Shown here: positions 44,621-55,638 of the stretch, piece after piece | Layout of the letters: every line of letters begins with the position of its first letter | Position numbering within the stretch: position 1 is the first letter of the stretch | Assembly (NCBI GenBank): GCA_029891385.1 | Contig: CM057225.1 | Location: 8,374,560 to 8,438,559 of the forward strand | Length of the DNA: 64,000 nucleotides | Direction of reading: 5' to 3' | DNA from: Erythroxylum novogranatense | Taxonomy: Eukaryota; Streptophyta; Magnoliopsida; Malpighiales; Erythroxylaceae | Made by a program: the position numbers and the translations under genes | The notes under the pieces: generated by a model | The model's database searches: none | What the model saw: only the letters and a program-made list of their open reading frames with translations | What the model was told of the DNA's origin: nothing

Positions 44621-47226
44621 TGTAGCGCCCCCTTACCATAGGGTATACACCGAAATACCCGTAGGTCATTCCGACGCACATCCTACAATAAGGGTGCACT
44701 ACGAACAATCACTACTATACTTCACATGGCATCATAATTATACCGCATCAATATAAAAATCACTAAATTTTTGAACCCATAAATTTTTCTCATTTCATAA
44801 CATCAAAAACAGAAATTTACATCCCTATTAGTCTTTCACTGTTTGTACATTACTCCAAAGGAAATCTAATATAGAAGCCTAACTAGGTCATCCCTAAAAA
44901 ATCCCAGCTGACCAACCTGTGTGCCATGACTTCTCTAGCCAAACGATCTACACGGCAGGATAAGTCTCTCTGGAGCTAGGAGTCTACTCTCTCGGTCCTG
45001 AAAAATAATTTGCAATTTTGGGTGAGTTTGCGAACTCAATGAGGAACCATCATCGATGGTTCACCCAATTCATGCAAAGTCAAGCAATTCACAGATTATT
45101 GCACAATAGTACATTCAGAAACACCACATGATGGTTATCGCACAAGTATAAGGCATTTTGCCTTTCACCCAATCCAAATATTCAATCAAATTCATATGAA
45201 ATGCGTATGAGACACTTTCCTATTTTATTCGGTGTTGTGACCGAGCGCCTGAGCTGTCCCAAAATGGGTACATTAATCGGTTAGCCTGAGGCTCTGAAAT
45301 ACGGTGAGCTCGAGGCCCTAATACGTTGAGCTCTAAGCTCTCGGTGGCTGCTCCGGTCACAACTGTCATTATTTGATAATGCATTTCATGTATGACATTT
45401 ATACATCCCAATTTAACAGTAATTACAACACAATTATACCACATGTCACAATTTGGCAGTACGGTATCACAATCAATTCACGTATCACATCAGAAACAAG
45501 TAAGGCACAGATTCACAAACAGATAACACTTCTATGACATAGTCTCCCTATACGTCAGACACCATCGGTCCGGAATCCAAATCATAAGTAACACACAAAC
45601 CTGCTATTATCTCCACAAGGTAATGAGTGCAGAATTTTAACCAAATAAAGATTGAGGAACCATCTAGGTTACTCACCTATAACTTCCGAGCTAATGCATG
45701 GAAGTCTTAGCAACGTCGGTCGATCGACGCTCCAAATGTGCCTCTATAACAGTCAAAGTATATAAACATTACCAAATGTACCCAGAAAATATGTATCTAT
45801 ACACATGTAGCAATTTAAAATGCGTACAATGCATGTTCGTGACATTTCCGGCACTAATCTAAAACTTCCCGTTACAGCCATTTGTCTCTAAATAATAAGA
45901 ACTCATAGACACCAAATCATTTAATTTATTTCAGAAATCCAAAAATTATACTCCAAACATATGGGGCTATCCTTATGTCGAAACTAAATTCTATACTCAA
46001 CTGTCATCCAAAGTTTGATATCTTTAAAGATTGATTCAAAACTTTCTTTCTTCATATATCTTTGTCTCTAGTTTGCAATAAATTAAAAACCAACTCATTT
46101 GGACTTCTACATAGAATCCATCTAACATCATTTAGAACACTTCAAAACAACTTAAAACACTCAAACATCTCATCATCAACCTCTAATTCACCATATACCA
46201 ATTATCACTCATCCCACACATACAAAACAAGATATAAACATGAATTTGCATCATCCAAGACACATGCATAATCCTTACACAAATCAATCATCAGGATACT
46301 CAAGTTAATCCCCAATTGAACTATTTATAACATGAAAAGAAAAAGTTACTTGATTTAACTTCAAACTCTTCAAATTACTCCAACTTTCTATCTCTTACCA
46401 ACGCCTACGGCCATCACTCACACCCACACCAATCATCATCGTCTCAAGGCTTAAGATTTGATTTGTGTGTGGATAAGGGAGGAGCAAGTAAGTAGCAAGG
46501 AAGGACTTGTTGTATGGAGGGAGAAAACCAACGAAAAAGAAGGTGAAAGCCAATGAAGAAGAAGAAGAAATGAAAGCTACGGATGAGAGGAAATTTGCCC
46601 TCTTCAAAGAGGTTTTTAACTCTTCCTAAGGTAAGTGTGTGGAAGCTTGTAACTCTTAGGTTAAAATAAAAACAAAAGCTAAGTGAAAGTCTTAAGTAGG
46701 CAAGTGACACTTGTCCTGATTTTACGCATTTTTTCGGTTTCAACTCAAATTTCTCTCCAATTCCAATGGCTCAAAGTAAGAAATCCTAAAATCATGTCTC
46801 TAATATTCCAGTGCCATTGGCCAGTCATTTTCGACACCAGAAATCCTATCAGTCTGCCATTTGGCAACTTTTTCGGTCCGGACATTGTCCCCCAAAAATT
46901 TCCAGAAAAATCCTTAAAAGTCCTCATAAATATAAAACACATGATCATTTATTCCAATTCAATGTTTCAAACCCCTATATCTCATTTTTAACTCCAATTC
47001 AACTTTCAAATACAAATAACACATTTATCACAGTAATTTTATGTATACACACATATGCCGGAAAATGTAATGAATGCATGTACACTCATATGCATGTGCA
47101 ACAATTTCCATTTATCTAAATATATAGAGGCTATATAATGCATGCTCAAGCCGAAGTATGCATACACACATCTAACCCATCCTAAATGACCAATTTACCC
47201 TTTTCCATCAATGATGGGATGTTACA
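44621..47226 (-). repeat. Short solo LTR of LTR-A family, duplication TAAAG
   Basis: This 2606 bp minus-oriented LTR starts TGTAGCGCCCCC and ends GGGATGTTACA on the plus strand, flanked by perfect TAAAG copies at 44616-44620 and 47227-47231. It has the multi-hairpin region (45235-45365), the AACCATCATCGATGGTT block near 45046, donor-like GGTAAGA (minus strand, about 46392) and promoter-like GGCAAGTGACACTTG near 46697. It has no CG-rich island and only one weak module, so about 1.6 kb of the middle found at 28096-32483 is missing. Confidence 0.92.
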
Positions 47227-47255
47227 TAAAGGATCTTCAGAATACTTCTTATCAG
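47227..47255 (-). pseudogene. LINE RT remnant between two LTRs
   Basis: These 29 bases read as KKYSEDPL on the minus strand, aligning with the RQGDPLSP motif of LINE RT and joining 44620 once the solo LTR is removed. The rest of the LINE 5' part is not seen; the minus-strand chromovirus LTR begins next. Confidence 0.65.
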
Positions 47256-49597
47256 TAGAGTATACCGGGACGCCGTAAGTCGCATCATCAGATAACCTAC
47301 GATGAGGGTGCACTACGATATGATCGTTCTATAAACCTCATGGCATCAATATAATAAAGCAGTAATATCAATTTCACTAAAATTTGAAACCAAAAGATAT
47401 CCGTCATTTCATAAAACCCTAAATACACCATCCGGTCATATATTTACAACTGTACAAGTCCAAAAGAACTGACATAACCTTTAACTATGTCATCCCCCAA
47501 AATATCCCAAAAGATTTCCAGCTGACCGACTTGCGGGCCATGCTCCTCTCGCCGGCACACACACAAACAGAAAAGTCTCACGATTTGGAGCTAGAGTCAA
47601 ACTATCATTCATCACGAGAAATAGATGCAATGTTGGGTGAGTTTGCGAACTTAGTGAGAAACCATCATCGATGGTCCACCCAACTCATGCATATCCAGAC
47701 AATCACACAGTATCGTTCAAATATCACAACCAGAATCACATGCAGTTAATTTCACATTTATAAGGCGTCGCCTTTCATACAATTCACATTTGAACATTTA
47801 TATATGCAATGTACATGTGACTCTTTCGTTTCTTTCGTTGTTGTGACCGTGTGCCGAGCTCATATCGTTGAGCCATTGGCTCAAAACATTAGGCTCAAAA
47901 GCCTGTCGTTGAGCATAAAGCTCGAAAATCGTTAGGCACGAAGCTCTACATGCGTTGAGCTTAAAGCTCTCATATACGGTGGCTGCACCGATCACAACTG
48001 TCAATTATCTGATCATGCATAATGGCATGAATGCACATGCTACAAATCTCCCAAATCGTGCCCTGACCTAATATCACTATCAATTTGCATTTGAAACCAC
48101 TTATTAACAATTAATGCACACTTTACACTTCTATAACACATCTCAAATATTTCGAACACCTATGGTCCGAAATCAATCAAAACAAACACATATAATCCAT
48201 CCTTAACTCCACATGGCATCGGTGCATAAAATAAACACATAAAGGTTGAGAAACCAACTAGGTTACTCACCTCAGAACTAACCTCAAAACTTAAACTTTC
48301 TGAATTTGACCTTCCTCGCCGCGACGTCTGGTTCCTCGCCGCGGCGTGAAATCCTCCACTTGTCGCGACATGCGCTGTTGCTCGTCGCGACGTGCAGGCG
48401 CAATCCGCTCGCCGCGACGCACCCATCTCCTCGTCGCGACGTGCGCCAGAACTCGGCTCGTCGCGACTAATATTTATTTATTCGTCGCGACGTGCAAGAA
48501 GAGGTAGCTCGCCGTGGTGTGTTCATCACACGTCGCGACGTGCGAACCCAGATTTACGTCCGAAACTCAGAAATTTCTCAGCTCTTCTAATATAAATCCC
48601 TCCAAATCCATTCTAAACACTCCAAAACTACATTCTACACTTAACACTACTCATTACTAACCTTAAATCCACAAATCCACCATTATTCAGCAAACACCTA
48701 AATCAAAATCAACAAAATAATCATCGAAAACCCTAAATGCCAAATCCTCTAATATACAAACTAAATCATCCAAATAACTCTATAAATCAACCAATCGAAC
48801 TCACATGAGGCAAGAAAGAAGTAACTTACTTGATTAATAACCTCGAATCTTCAAAGATCACACTAATCTCAACTCAACGACACCCAGCGGCAAAACACCA
48901 AACTCAACCCATCTTGACTCTTTTCCAACATCAACCAAGGGATCGATTAAGGATGGAAGAAGGAGCAAATTGTGGGAAAGAAATCAAACAAGAACTCCAA
49001 GAAGAAATCCACGAAGAAGAAAGGAGAAGAAAGCATTGTGGGAGAAATTTCAAAGGCTTTAGGTTTTTAAATCAAAATTCTAAGGACTTGTTTGGCAAAT
49101 GGAATTGCCACAAGTCCAATCCTAACCACCTCGAGTCAATTTCAAATTCTAATTCCTCCCGAATTCCAATGGCTAAACCCTAATCCCTCAAATCAAATTT
49201 CTAACCTATCCGTGCCATTGGATAATCAATTTCAGAACCGGAAATCCAATTAACCTGTCATTGATCAATTTTCCAGTCCGGGCCTATTGCTCCGAAAATT
49301 CCAAAAAAAATCCTATAAATCCAAAAAAATAGAAAACTCATAATCATATACTCAAATTTCATAATTCAATTTCCTAACTTTCATTTCTAACTCAAATTCA
49401 ATTCTCGAGCCTAATTTGACCTAATTATCACACATGCCTTAATCATCTCCAAATTCAAACTATCCAAATCATATCAGAAATATGTCATACATGTATGTAC
49501 GTACAAATGCCAATTATACAAAATTCTATAATGCATGCACATGCAAAAATACGTATGCAGTGAACTGTACCCATCCCATCGATGACGGGATGTTACA
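47256..49597 (-). repeat. 3' LTR (LTR-A) of minus-strand chromovirus
   Basis: On the minus strand the LTR starts TGTAACATCCCGTC at 49597 and carries a donor-like GTAAGT (48824-48829), the CGTCGCGACG island (48310-48545), the text GTGAGTAACCTAGTTGGTTTCTC near 48260, the multi-hairpin region at 47840-48000 and the palindrome near 47661. The far end (47256) lacks the usual GGGGGCGCTACA terminus and joins the LINE remnant directly, so the last bases are deleted or eroded. A polypurine tract and pol lie on its other side. Confidence 0.85.
48310..48545. repeat. CG-rich palindromic island of the chromovirus LTR
   Basis: About ten CGTCGCGACG or CGCCGCGACG words are spaced 10-25 bases apart, as at 165-440 and 17785-18010. 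Here the conserved phrase that normally follows the island is missing; the text passes directly to the GTGAGTAACCTAGTTGG region, suggesting a deletion of about 500 bp relative to 18010-18551. Confidence 0.85.
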
Positions 49598-49611
49598 ATT
49601 CTCCCTTCCTA
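49598..49611 (-). other. Polypurine tract of minus-strand chromovirus
   Basis: On the minus strand the text is TAGGAAGGGAGAAT, directly before the LTR start at 49597 and after GAAATTTCGGGACGAAATTT. The same text precedes the LTR at 59817 of the noncoding element, linking the two. Confidence 0.9.
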
Positions 49612-49613
49612 AT

Positions 49614-50072
49614 AAAATTTCGTCCCGAAATTTCTTACCTGACTGATCAAACAGATGAGGGTACTGCCTCCTCATGTGTTCCTCAGTCTCCCAAGTCGCC
49701 TCCTCTGATGAGTGGTTTTTCCAAAGGACTTTTACCAATGGAATCACCCTGGATCTCAACTGCTTGACCCGCGATCCAATAATCCGTACCGGCTCCTCCA
49801 CATAACTCAAATCACTAGCTATCTCGATCTCCTGAACCGAAATCACATATGAGCATACTCACGTGGAACACATCATGTAGCTGCGACATCTCACTCGGTA
49901 AGGCCAATCTATACGCCAACGGTCCGATCCTCTCGGTAACCTCATACGAACCGATATACCGAGGACTCAACTTGCCCTTACGGCCAAATCGAGAACTCCT
50001 CTCCACGGAGACACTCGAGAACACTCTATCACCCACAAAGATACTCCATCTCCCTCCGTCGTTGATCCACAT
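49614..50072 (-). pseudogene. pol: Integrase GPY region and chromodomain tail
   Basis: The GPY part reads GDRVFSSVSVERSSRFGRKG, KLSPRYIGSYEVTERIGPLAYRLALP and LHDVFHVSML (50072 to about 49850). After a frame change come EPVRIIGSRVKQLRSR, IPLVKVLWKNHSSEEATWE and MRRQYPHLFDQSGKKFRDEI. The EEATWE box is the C-terminal chromodomain signature of Tekay/Del-type chromoviruses. The last frame has no stop before the polypurine tract and runs into the LTR to 49526. Confidence 0.9.
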
Positions 50073-50099
50073 AACTCTTTACTGTCTTGAGCCATACGA

Positions 50100-50690
50100 T
50101 CGACTCGAATCACCATACCTTATCAGCAAAGTATCTGGATCAACTCGGGACCCTCTAACATCCTCATACCCTCCTCATCCCAAAGAAAGAGGGGATCTGC
50201 GGTCGTCCATATAATGCCTCATACGGTGCCATGCCAATGCCGCTCGCATGGTTATTATAAGCAAAATCTACCGAGGCAAATCGATCCCATACCTCGAACT
50301 CCAATACATGGCTCTCAACATATCCTCAACGATCATATAGTCCTCTCACTCGCCCATCTGCTCGAGGATGAAACAGCTGATCAAGTTCAATCTGTACCCA
50401 TAGCCGATCGCAAACTCCTCAAGAACCTCGAAGTAAACACAGGATCCATCGACACTATCGATCATCGAGACCCCATGCAATCGAACTATCTCTATCACAT
50501 ATACTGGGCCAAGCGATCGAGGTATTGCTCTCCTCATCGCAAGAAGTGGCCGATTTAGTCAACCGGTCCACTATGACCCAGAGCAAAGATCACACCGCTC
50601 GGTGTCCTGGCAACCCCATAATAAAATCCATCGAATGTCGCTCCCATTTCTACTCGGAATAGGTAACTAATCGGTCTCCTAATGGGGCAC
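50100..50690 (-). pseudogene. pol: Integrase core, badly eroded
   Basis: Pieces in different frames are recognisable: VRLHGVS (about 50490), where VRLHGVP is usual; a degraded FWEEFA-like stretch; EDMLRA (about 50345); FAYNNHA and GMAPYEALYGR (about 50210-50265). The catalytic Asp of SDRDPRF is not clear in any single frame. Many small indels, often at CG-containing words, disrupt it. Confidence 0.75.
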
Positions 50691-50695
50691 AGTGC

Positions 50696-50973
50696 TCACT
50701 TAACTGGCCGCACGCCGGACCAAGAAACAAACTCTGCCATATGCCTTTTCATACCTGGCCACCAGAAATGCAACTTAAGCGTGCGATACATCTTAGTGAC
50801 ACCAGGGTGCAGTGCATGGCATAAGCGGCCAAATGAGCCTCCTCCAAGATCTCTCGCCTCAGATCCTCTATATCCGGAACACACAGCCTCTGACCCAACC
50901 ACAAGGCACCATCTCTCAGCTCAAACTCAGACAGCCATCCAGATTTGACTCTATCAATCAATCTCACTAACAC
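50696..50973 (-). pseudogene. pol: Integrase zinc-binding N-terminus
   Basis: Two overlapping frames give WLSEFELRDGALWLGQRLCVPD, LRREILEEAHLAAYAMH and HPGVTKMYRTLKLHFWWPGMKRHM, the HHCC domain. A frame change lies at the HPG. The Cys pair of the expected CLVC is replaced (EFVSWSGVRPVK), so zinc binding would be lost. Confidence 0.88.
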
Positions 50974-51092
50974 TGGATCCCGATCCTAAACTCTCCTAAT
51001 CCGATCATGCAATACCGGCCTGAGCCTCAAAGTTGCAATCAGAGCTCCATCCTGACTCAAATCCATCTGCACATTAAGAGCTCTCAACTGAA

Positions 51093-51704
51093 CTAAGCAC
51101 GCAACTTGAAACTGCGTCGAAATGCACCTTTACCATGCGATCTCCTACTCAATGCATCTGCCACCACATTGGCCTTCCCTGGGTGGTACTCAATAGTGCA
51201 GTCATAGTCCTTAAGCAGCTCTAACCATCTCCTCTGTCTCAGATTCAGCTCTCGCTGACTCAACAAGTACCTCAAGCTCTTATGATCGGTGAAGATCTGG
51301 AACGTCTCCCCATACAAATAATGTCTCCAAATCTTCAAAGCAAATACAACTGCTGCCAACTCCAAATCATGCACAGGGTAATTAATCTCATGGGATCTCA
51401 ATTGTCTCGAAGCATACGCAATGACTCTCCCATGCTGCATCAGCACACAACCTAAACCCTGCTGCGAAGCATCACTGAAGACCTCAAAACCTCCTGCTCC
51501 TAATGGTAGAGCTAACACCGGTGCCGTAGTCAACCGATGTATCAACTCCTCTGACACTCCTCTGTCCAACTGAAGACCACACCCCTCCTCAGAAGTCTTA
51601 TCAAAGGGGCTGAGATCACAGAGAACTCCTCGACAAACCTCCGGTAATAACCTTCCAATCTGAGGAAACTCCTCAACTCTGACAAGTTCCTCGGAATCTC
51701 CCAA
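51093..51704 (-). pseudogene. pol: RNase H of minus-strand chromovirus
   Basis: A 203-codon frame covers [86 protein letters not shown] and [17 protein letters not shown]. All RNase H catalytic acidic residues are present. The first ~50 residues come from an off-frame reading of the RT tail, so the true domain starts near 51560. It is the best-kept part of the element. Confidence 0.92.
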
Positions 51705-51764
51705 CCCTTCACTGCCTCAATCTTGTAAGGATCCACCCGGATACCCTCACCAGACACGATGTGG
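51542..51764 (-). pseudogene. pol: RT C-terminus of minus-strand chromovirus
   Basis: The frame reads [41 protein letters not shown] and [15 protein letters not shown], the thumb/connection of a chromovirus RT. It begins abruptly at 51764, where LTR-end sequence (TGTAGCACCCCC) starts. The RT catalytic part, protease, gag and 5' LTR are not in the window; they may lie beyond 64000 if the downstream elements are insertions. Confidence 0.88.
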
Positions 51765-52067
51765 TGTAGCACCCCCATACCATAGGATATGTATCAGGGA
51801 CGCCCGAGGTCATTCAGACACATACCCTACGATAAGAGTGCTTCTGAACAACGATAACACTCCACGTGGCATCAAAAATAAAGCATTTATATGAAATCCA
51901 CTAATTTTTGAAACCATAAATTCTCATTTCATAACCTCAAGCGGTAAATTTACGCTTGAGGTTATGAAATGAGAATTTATGGTTTCAAAATTAGTGGATT
52001 TCATATAAATGCTTTATGATTTTGATTATGAGTGTTATCGGTTGTTCAGAAAGCTTTATCGTAGGTA
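51765..52067. repeat. Palindrome of two LTR-A 3' ends, head to head
   Basis: Bases 51765-51949 are the last ~185 bp of an LTR-A copy in minus orientation (TGTAGCACCCCC start). Bases 51950-52067 are the same text in plus orientation, truncated where the next LTR begins. The centre reads CAAGC-G-GTAAATTTAC-GCTTG, effectively without a spacer. The inner ~65 bp of the two arms differ by about one base, so the palindrome is recent or maintained; the outer parts differ by small indels. Confidence 0.9.
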
Positions 52068-54367
52068 TGTAACATCCCACCCCTACCGGAAGGTAGAATA
52101 GTAAATTGGTATAGGATGTGCTAGATTGGGATTTCATGGGATTGCTCATGCATAATAGGATTGCTACATAGTCACAATTGTGCACATGAACTTCTTGTGC
52201 ATGCATACATGATATTCGGTTTTTGTGCCTAATGTAATTCTATTGCGATTAACGTGGTTATTGGGTTTGAAAAATTATTACGAGTGCGTCATTGAGTGTT
52301 TTATATTTTAAGGATTTTCAGGAATTTTTGAAGAAAATTTTCGGATAGGAAAAAAATTGCCAAGTGGCGAACGATCGATTTTCTAGGTAAAATTGCTACC
52401 CAATAATTGTCATATTGGATATATTATTTTGAGATTGAAATTAGGGCCATTGGACTAGAATGAGTCAAATTGCATTAGGGTTCCTATTTATTAATTTGTT
52501 TTAGCCTATTTTGTCTTTTCTTAGAATTTGCCTACTTGTCTTATTATTAATGGCTATCTAATAGTTGGACAAGCTTCCACGACTCTTCTCCTTTCTCCTT
52601 GGAAGTATGAAAATCACTTTTACTTGCAATTTGTTCCTTCATCCGATGGTGCTTTCTCCTTCCTTTCCTTCGTAGGGTTTCTTCTTCTTTGTTTCTTTTT
52701 TCTCCTCCTTAATAAATTGCTACTCTCCTTGTTTTTCCTTATAAGCTTAAACTCCAACCTCCTTCCCATGATGATGCCGTGTATGAGGTCTAAAACATAG
52801 AAAGTGGAGAGGTTGGGGTAGTAGTGAAGAGGAAGGCTTGAGTAGGTAAGTTATGGTTTAAGCTTTACTTATGCTTTTAATGAGTGAATTAGTAAGTAAT
52901 TGCATTGATTGGAAGTTCTTGTTCATGAATCATGATTTATGATGCCTTCATGTCATGAAAATTTTAGTGTGAATTGTTGGGTATAAGGGTATGTTGTGTT
53001 AGGCTAAATGAATGATGTGGTTTAGAAATGTTTTAGCTTGATTTTGAATGGATTCTTGATGACTAATCTTGCATGGAACTTAAGAGTTTAGTGCTGCCAA
53101 ATTTTTATTATTGGTCTAGTGAATGTATGAATGATATAGGGACTGATTTTGTGTCCAATTGAGATGCTTATGGATGTAGGAAGGTGTTGGAATGAAAGGA
53201 AGTAAATAGAAGTAAAGCTGGAAAATTGATATTTGACCTATTGTACTGTTTTGATCATAACTAATTGTATAGGTGAGTAAATGAGGTGAGGTTTGTGCCC
53301 AACTAAACTTTGGGATGTTAGCTACATTTTTGTGTGAAATAGGTGTGGTCAAATTGTAACTCTAATAGGTTGAAATTTGGCATGGAAAGTTACTGTTTTA
53401 TTGCCTGTGAACAGTAACCGAAACCATACCCAATGATCTTTGCTGATTTTCTAAATTAATTGAGATGGAATTAGGGAGAATGGTCTTCATGGAAGTTGAT
53501 GCATATTGAGTTAGCTTTCCATTGCTACTGATCTTGCTAATTTTCGAGTTGTATATTGGGAGATATGAACTGATTACTATTGATTGGTTTTATGCTTTTT
53601 GGAGAAACCTAGTTAAAGTGTTGATTTTGTGAGCTTTCTGCATAGGAGCAATTTTAGCAATTTCTGTGGATTGAATTGGTGTGAGTGATCTTCTGAAAAG
53701 TTGTAGAGGAAGACATTATCTTGAAAATGAAATATGGCATATAATATTTAGAGGTCAGAGTTGGGAGTTATGATTTTTCAAAAACTGATCCTGCATTAGG
53801 TTAGGAATTGCTGATCATGGCAGTAACTTTCATGACAGTTTTGAAATGGTTAGAAATTAAATTGGAAATTGAGTTCTTCATGAAAATTGAAGTTCAAGGA
53901 CTTATCTTTTCAGGGATATAAAGTTCAGATTTTTCTGACTTGTGTACAGGGAGTTATGCTTGTTATAAGTTTACTGCTCAAATTGAATGATTTCAGGGAC
54001 AGCAACATTGACTGAATTAATTGACTTGTTTAGCAATGGAATTTGATTTTGGGTTGTTCATGAAAGTTGTAGATGACATTGTGAACTTATTGAGCATATT
54101 TATGTGGTAATTTTTGGCTGAAGAATCAGAGAGTTAAGGAATTTGAAATGTACTGTTCTGTTTTAATGGGATTTGAGTAGGCAGTAGCTTTGAAGGGATT
54201 TTGACACCCTTAAGAGTGAAATTGATTTTATGGTCTTCATGAGAATGGTAGAGCTTTTCATTATCTTTCCAACAAGCTATGGTTTGTATTTTCCGATTTG
54301 TGTGCTAAGAGTTATTGTTGTTGGAAATTTGGATTGGAAATAGGAAAAAAGGGAATGAAGTGAGGTT

Positions 54368-54505
54368 GAACCTCGCGGGATCGCGAGGCGACTCCTCGCC
54401 CTCGAGGCGAGGTAGATTGGCCCTCTCGGCGACTCCTCGCCTCATGACGAAGAAGAGAGAATCGGCCTGCGTGGCGATATGTCGCCCATGAGGCGTGCGC
54501 TTATA
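54368..54505. repeat. CG-rich island (5' LTR)
   Basis: Words such as CCTCGCG, GGCGACTCCTCGCC and CTCGAGGCGAGG form overlapping inverted repeats. The partner at 62152-62290 differs by many small indels and substitutions, much more than the surrounding LTR. It lies one spacing unit after the module core at 54236. Confidence 0.85.
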
Positions 54506-55314
54506 TATATCTATATTTTTATTTTTTTATTAGTTGGCCTAATTGTTTCTTTTGTCAATTTCTTTTCGTCCGACATCCGATTGACCTGATTCTTGAGGCA
54601 TCGGATTCAGTAGAATATTAATTTCATTTTGTGAGAAATTGGGAATTTTGGACGGAAATTGGCGTGGCCCCGTAATATGAGCCTTTAATCTTTGTTTTGT
54701 TTAATTGGGGACCTATAGAGGTCCGAATGCATGCAACCGTCACGCCATTGAATTTCTAATTTTTACGGATTTTATTGTTGAAAAAATTGAATTAAGGCAG
54801 AATATCATGAACATGCATTGTCCTTATTCTATATTTGTGCATGAATGAGAATGCAAAGTGATTAATGTGCATATGGCATAAATTTGTAGTGCAGGATAAA
54901 TGTCCGCACTCAGGCATTGTCAGAAATTGGAAACCAATGCAAATCTGGAGAGTACTGTGAGTAGACCTAGATGGTCTTATTTATTGGTTATTTGCTTTTG
55001 TTATATGTTGAATGAGTATTGATTTATTTTATTAATTGTGATTAAATATGGGTTCCAGACAGGAGGTCCGGTGAGTAATTAAGTATTTGGAATTGCGTTA
55101 TTGAAGTGCTCCTTGAATGTGAATGGGATGACCTAAGTGTATATATTGAGATTGTTAAAATGTCTTGCATGCATAATTGCACATAAATGAAATGTGACTT
55201 CTTAATTGATGTTGAATGCCGGACTACGGTTCGATGATAGTAACTATGATTGACTGAGTGCATGCAAATATGCATAAGACATTCCACTGCATGAATTTAT
55301 GAAAGATAATGAGA

Positions 55315-55638
55315 GTTGTGACCAGAGTAGTCAACAATGAGTAAAGAGCTTCATGCTCAGATACTGATTCAGAGCCTCAGGCTCAACGACAATGAGCCCT
55401 TTATGGGACGGGCCATAATGAGCCCTTTATGGGACAGATTTATAATGAGCCCTTTATGGGACAGATTCACAATGAGCCCTATATGGGACAATTTCAATGA
55501 GCCGATATCTATTGAGTGCACGGACGAAGCACAATGAGCCCTTTATGGGACGATTCACAATGAGCCCTATATGGGACAGTTTCAATGAGCCCGATATCTA
55601 TTGGAGTGCACGGGACGGTTTAGACACTCGGTCACAAC
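55315..55638. repeat. Multi-hairpin tandem array closed by GTTGTGACC/GGTCACAAC (5' LTR)
   Basis: Between GTTGTGACCAGAG and CTCGGTCACAAC lie a GAGCCTCAGGCTC hairpin and a tandem array of AATGAGCCCTTTATGGGACA units (GCCCTTTATGGGAC and GCCCTATATGGGAC variants). I count six full units plus two GATATC variants. Each unit contains CCC...GGG that can pair. The 3' LTR has four full units plus one variant. Confidence 0.88.

Noticed and set aside
55390..55600. CRISPR-like repeats of about 20 bp with short spacers
   Set aside because: Spacers are themselves repeats and the array lies in both LTRs of a retrotransposon; it is a tandem hairpin array.
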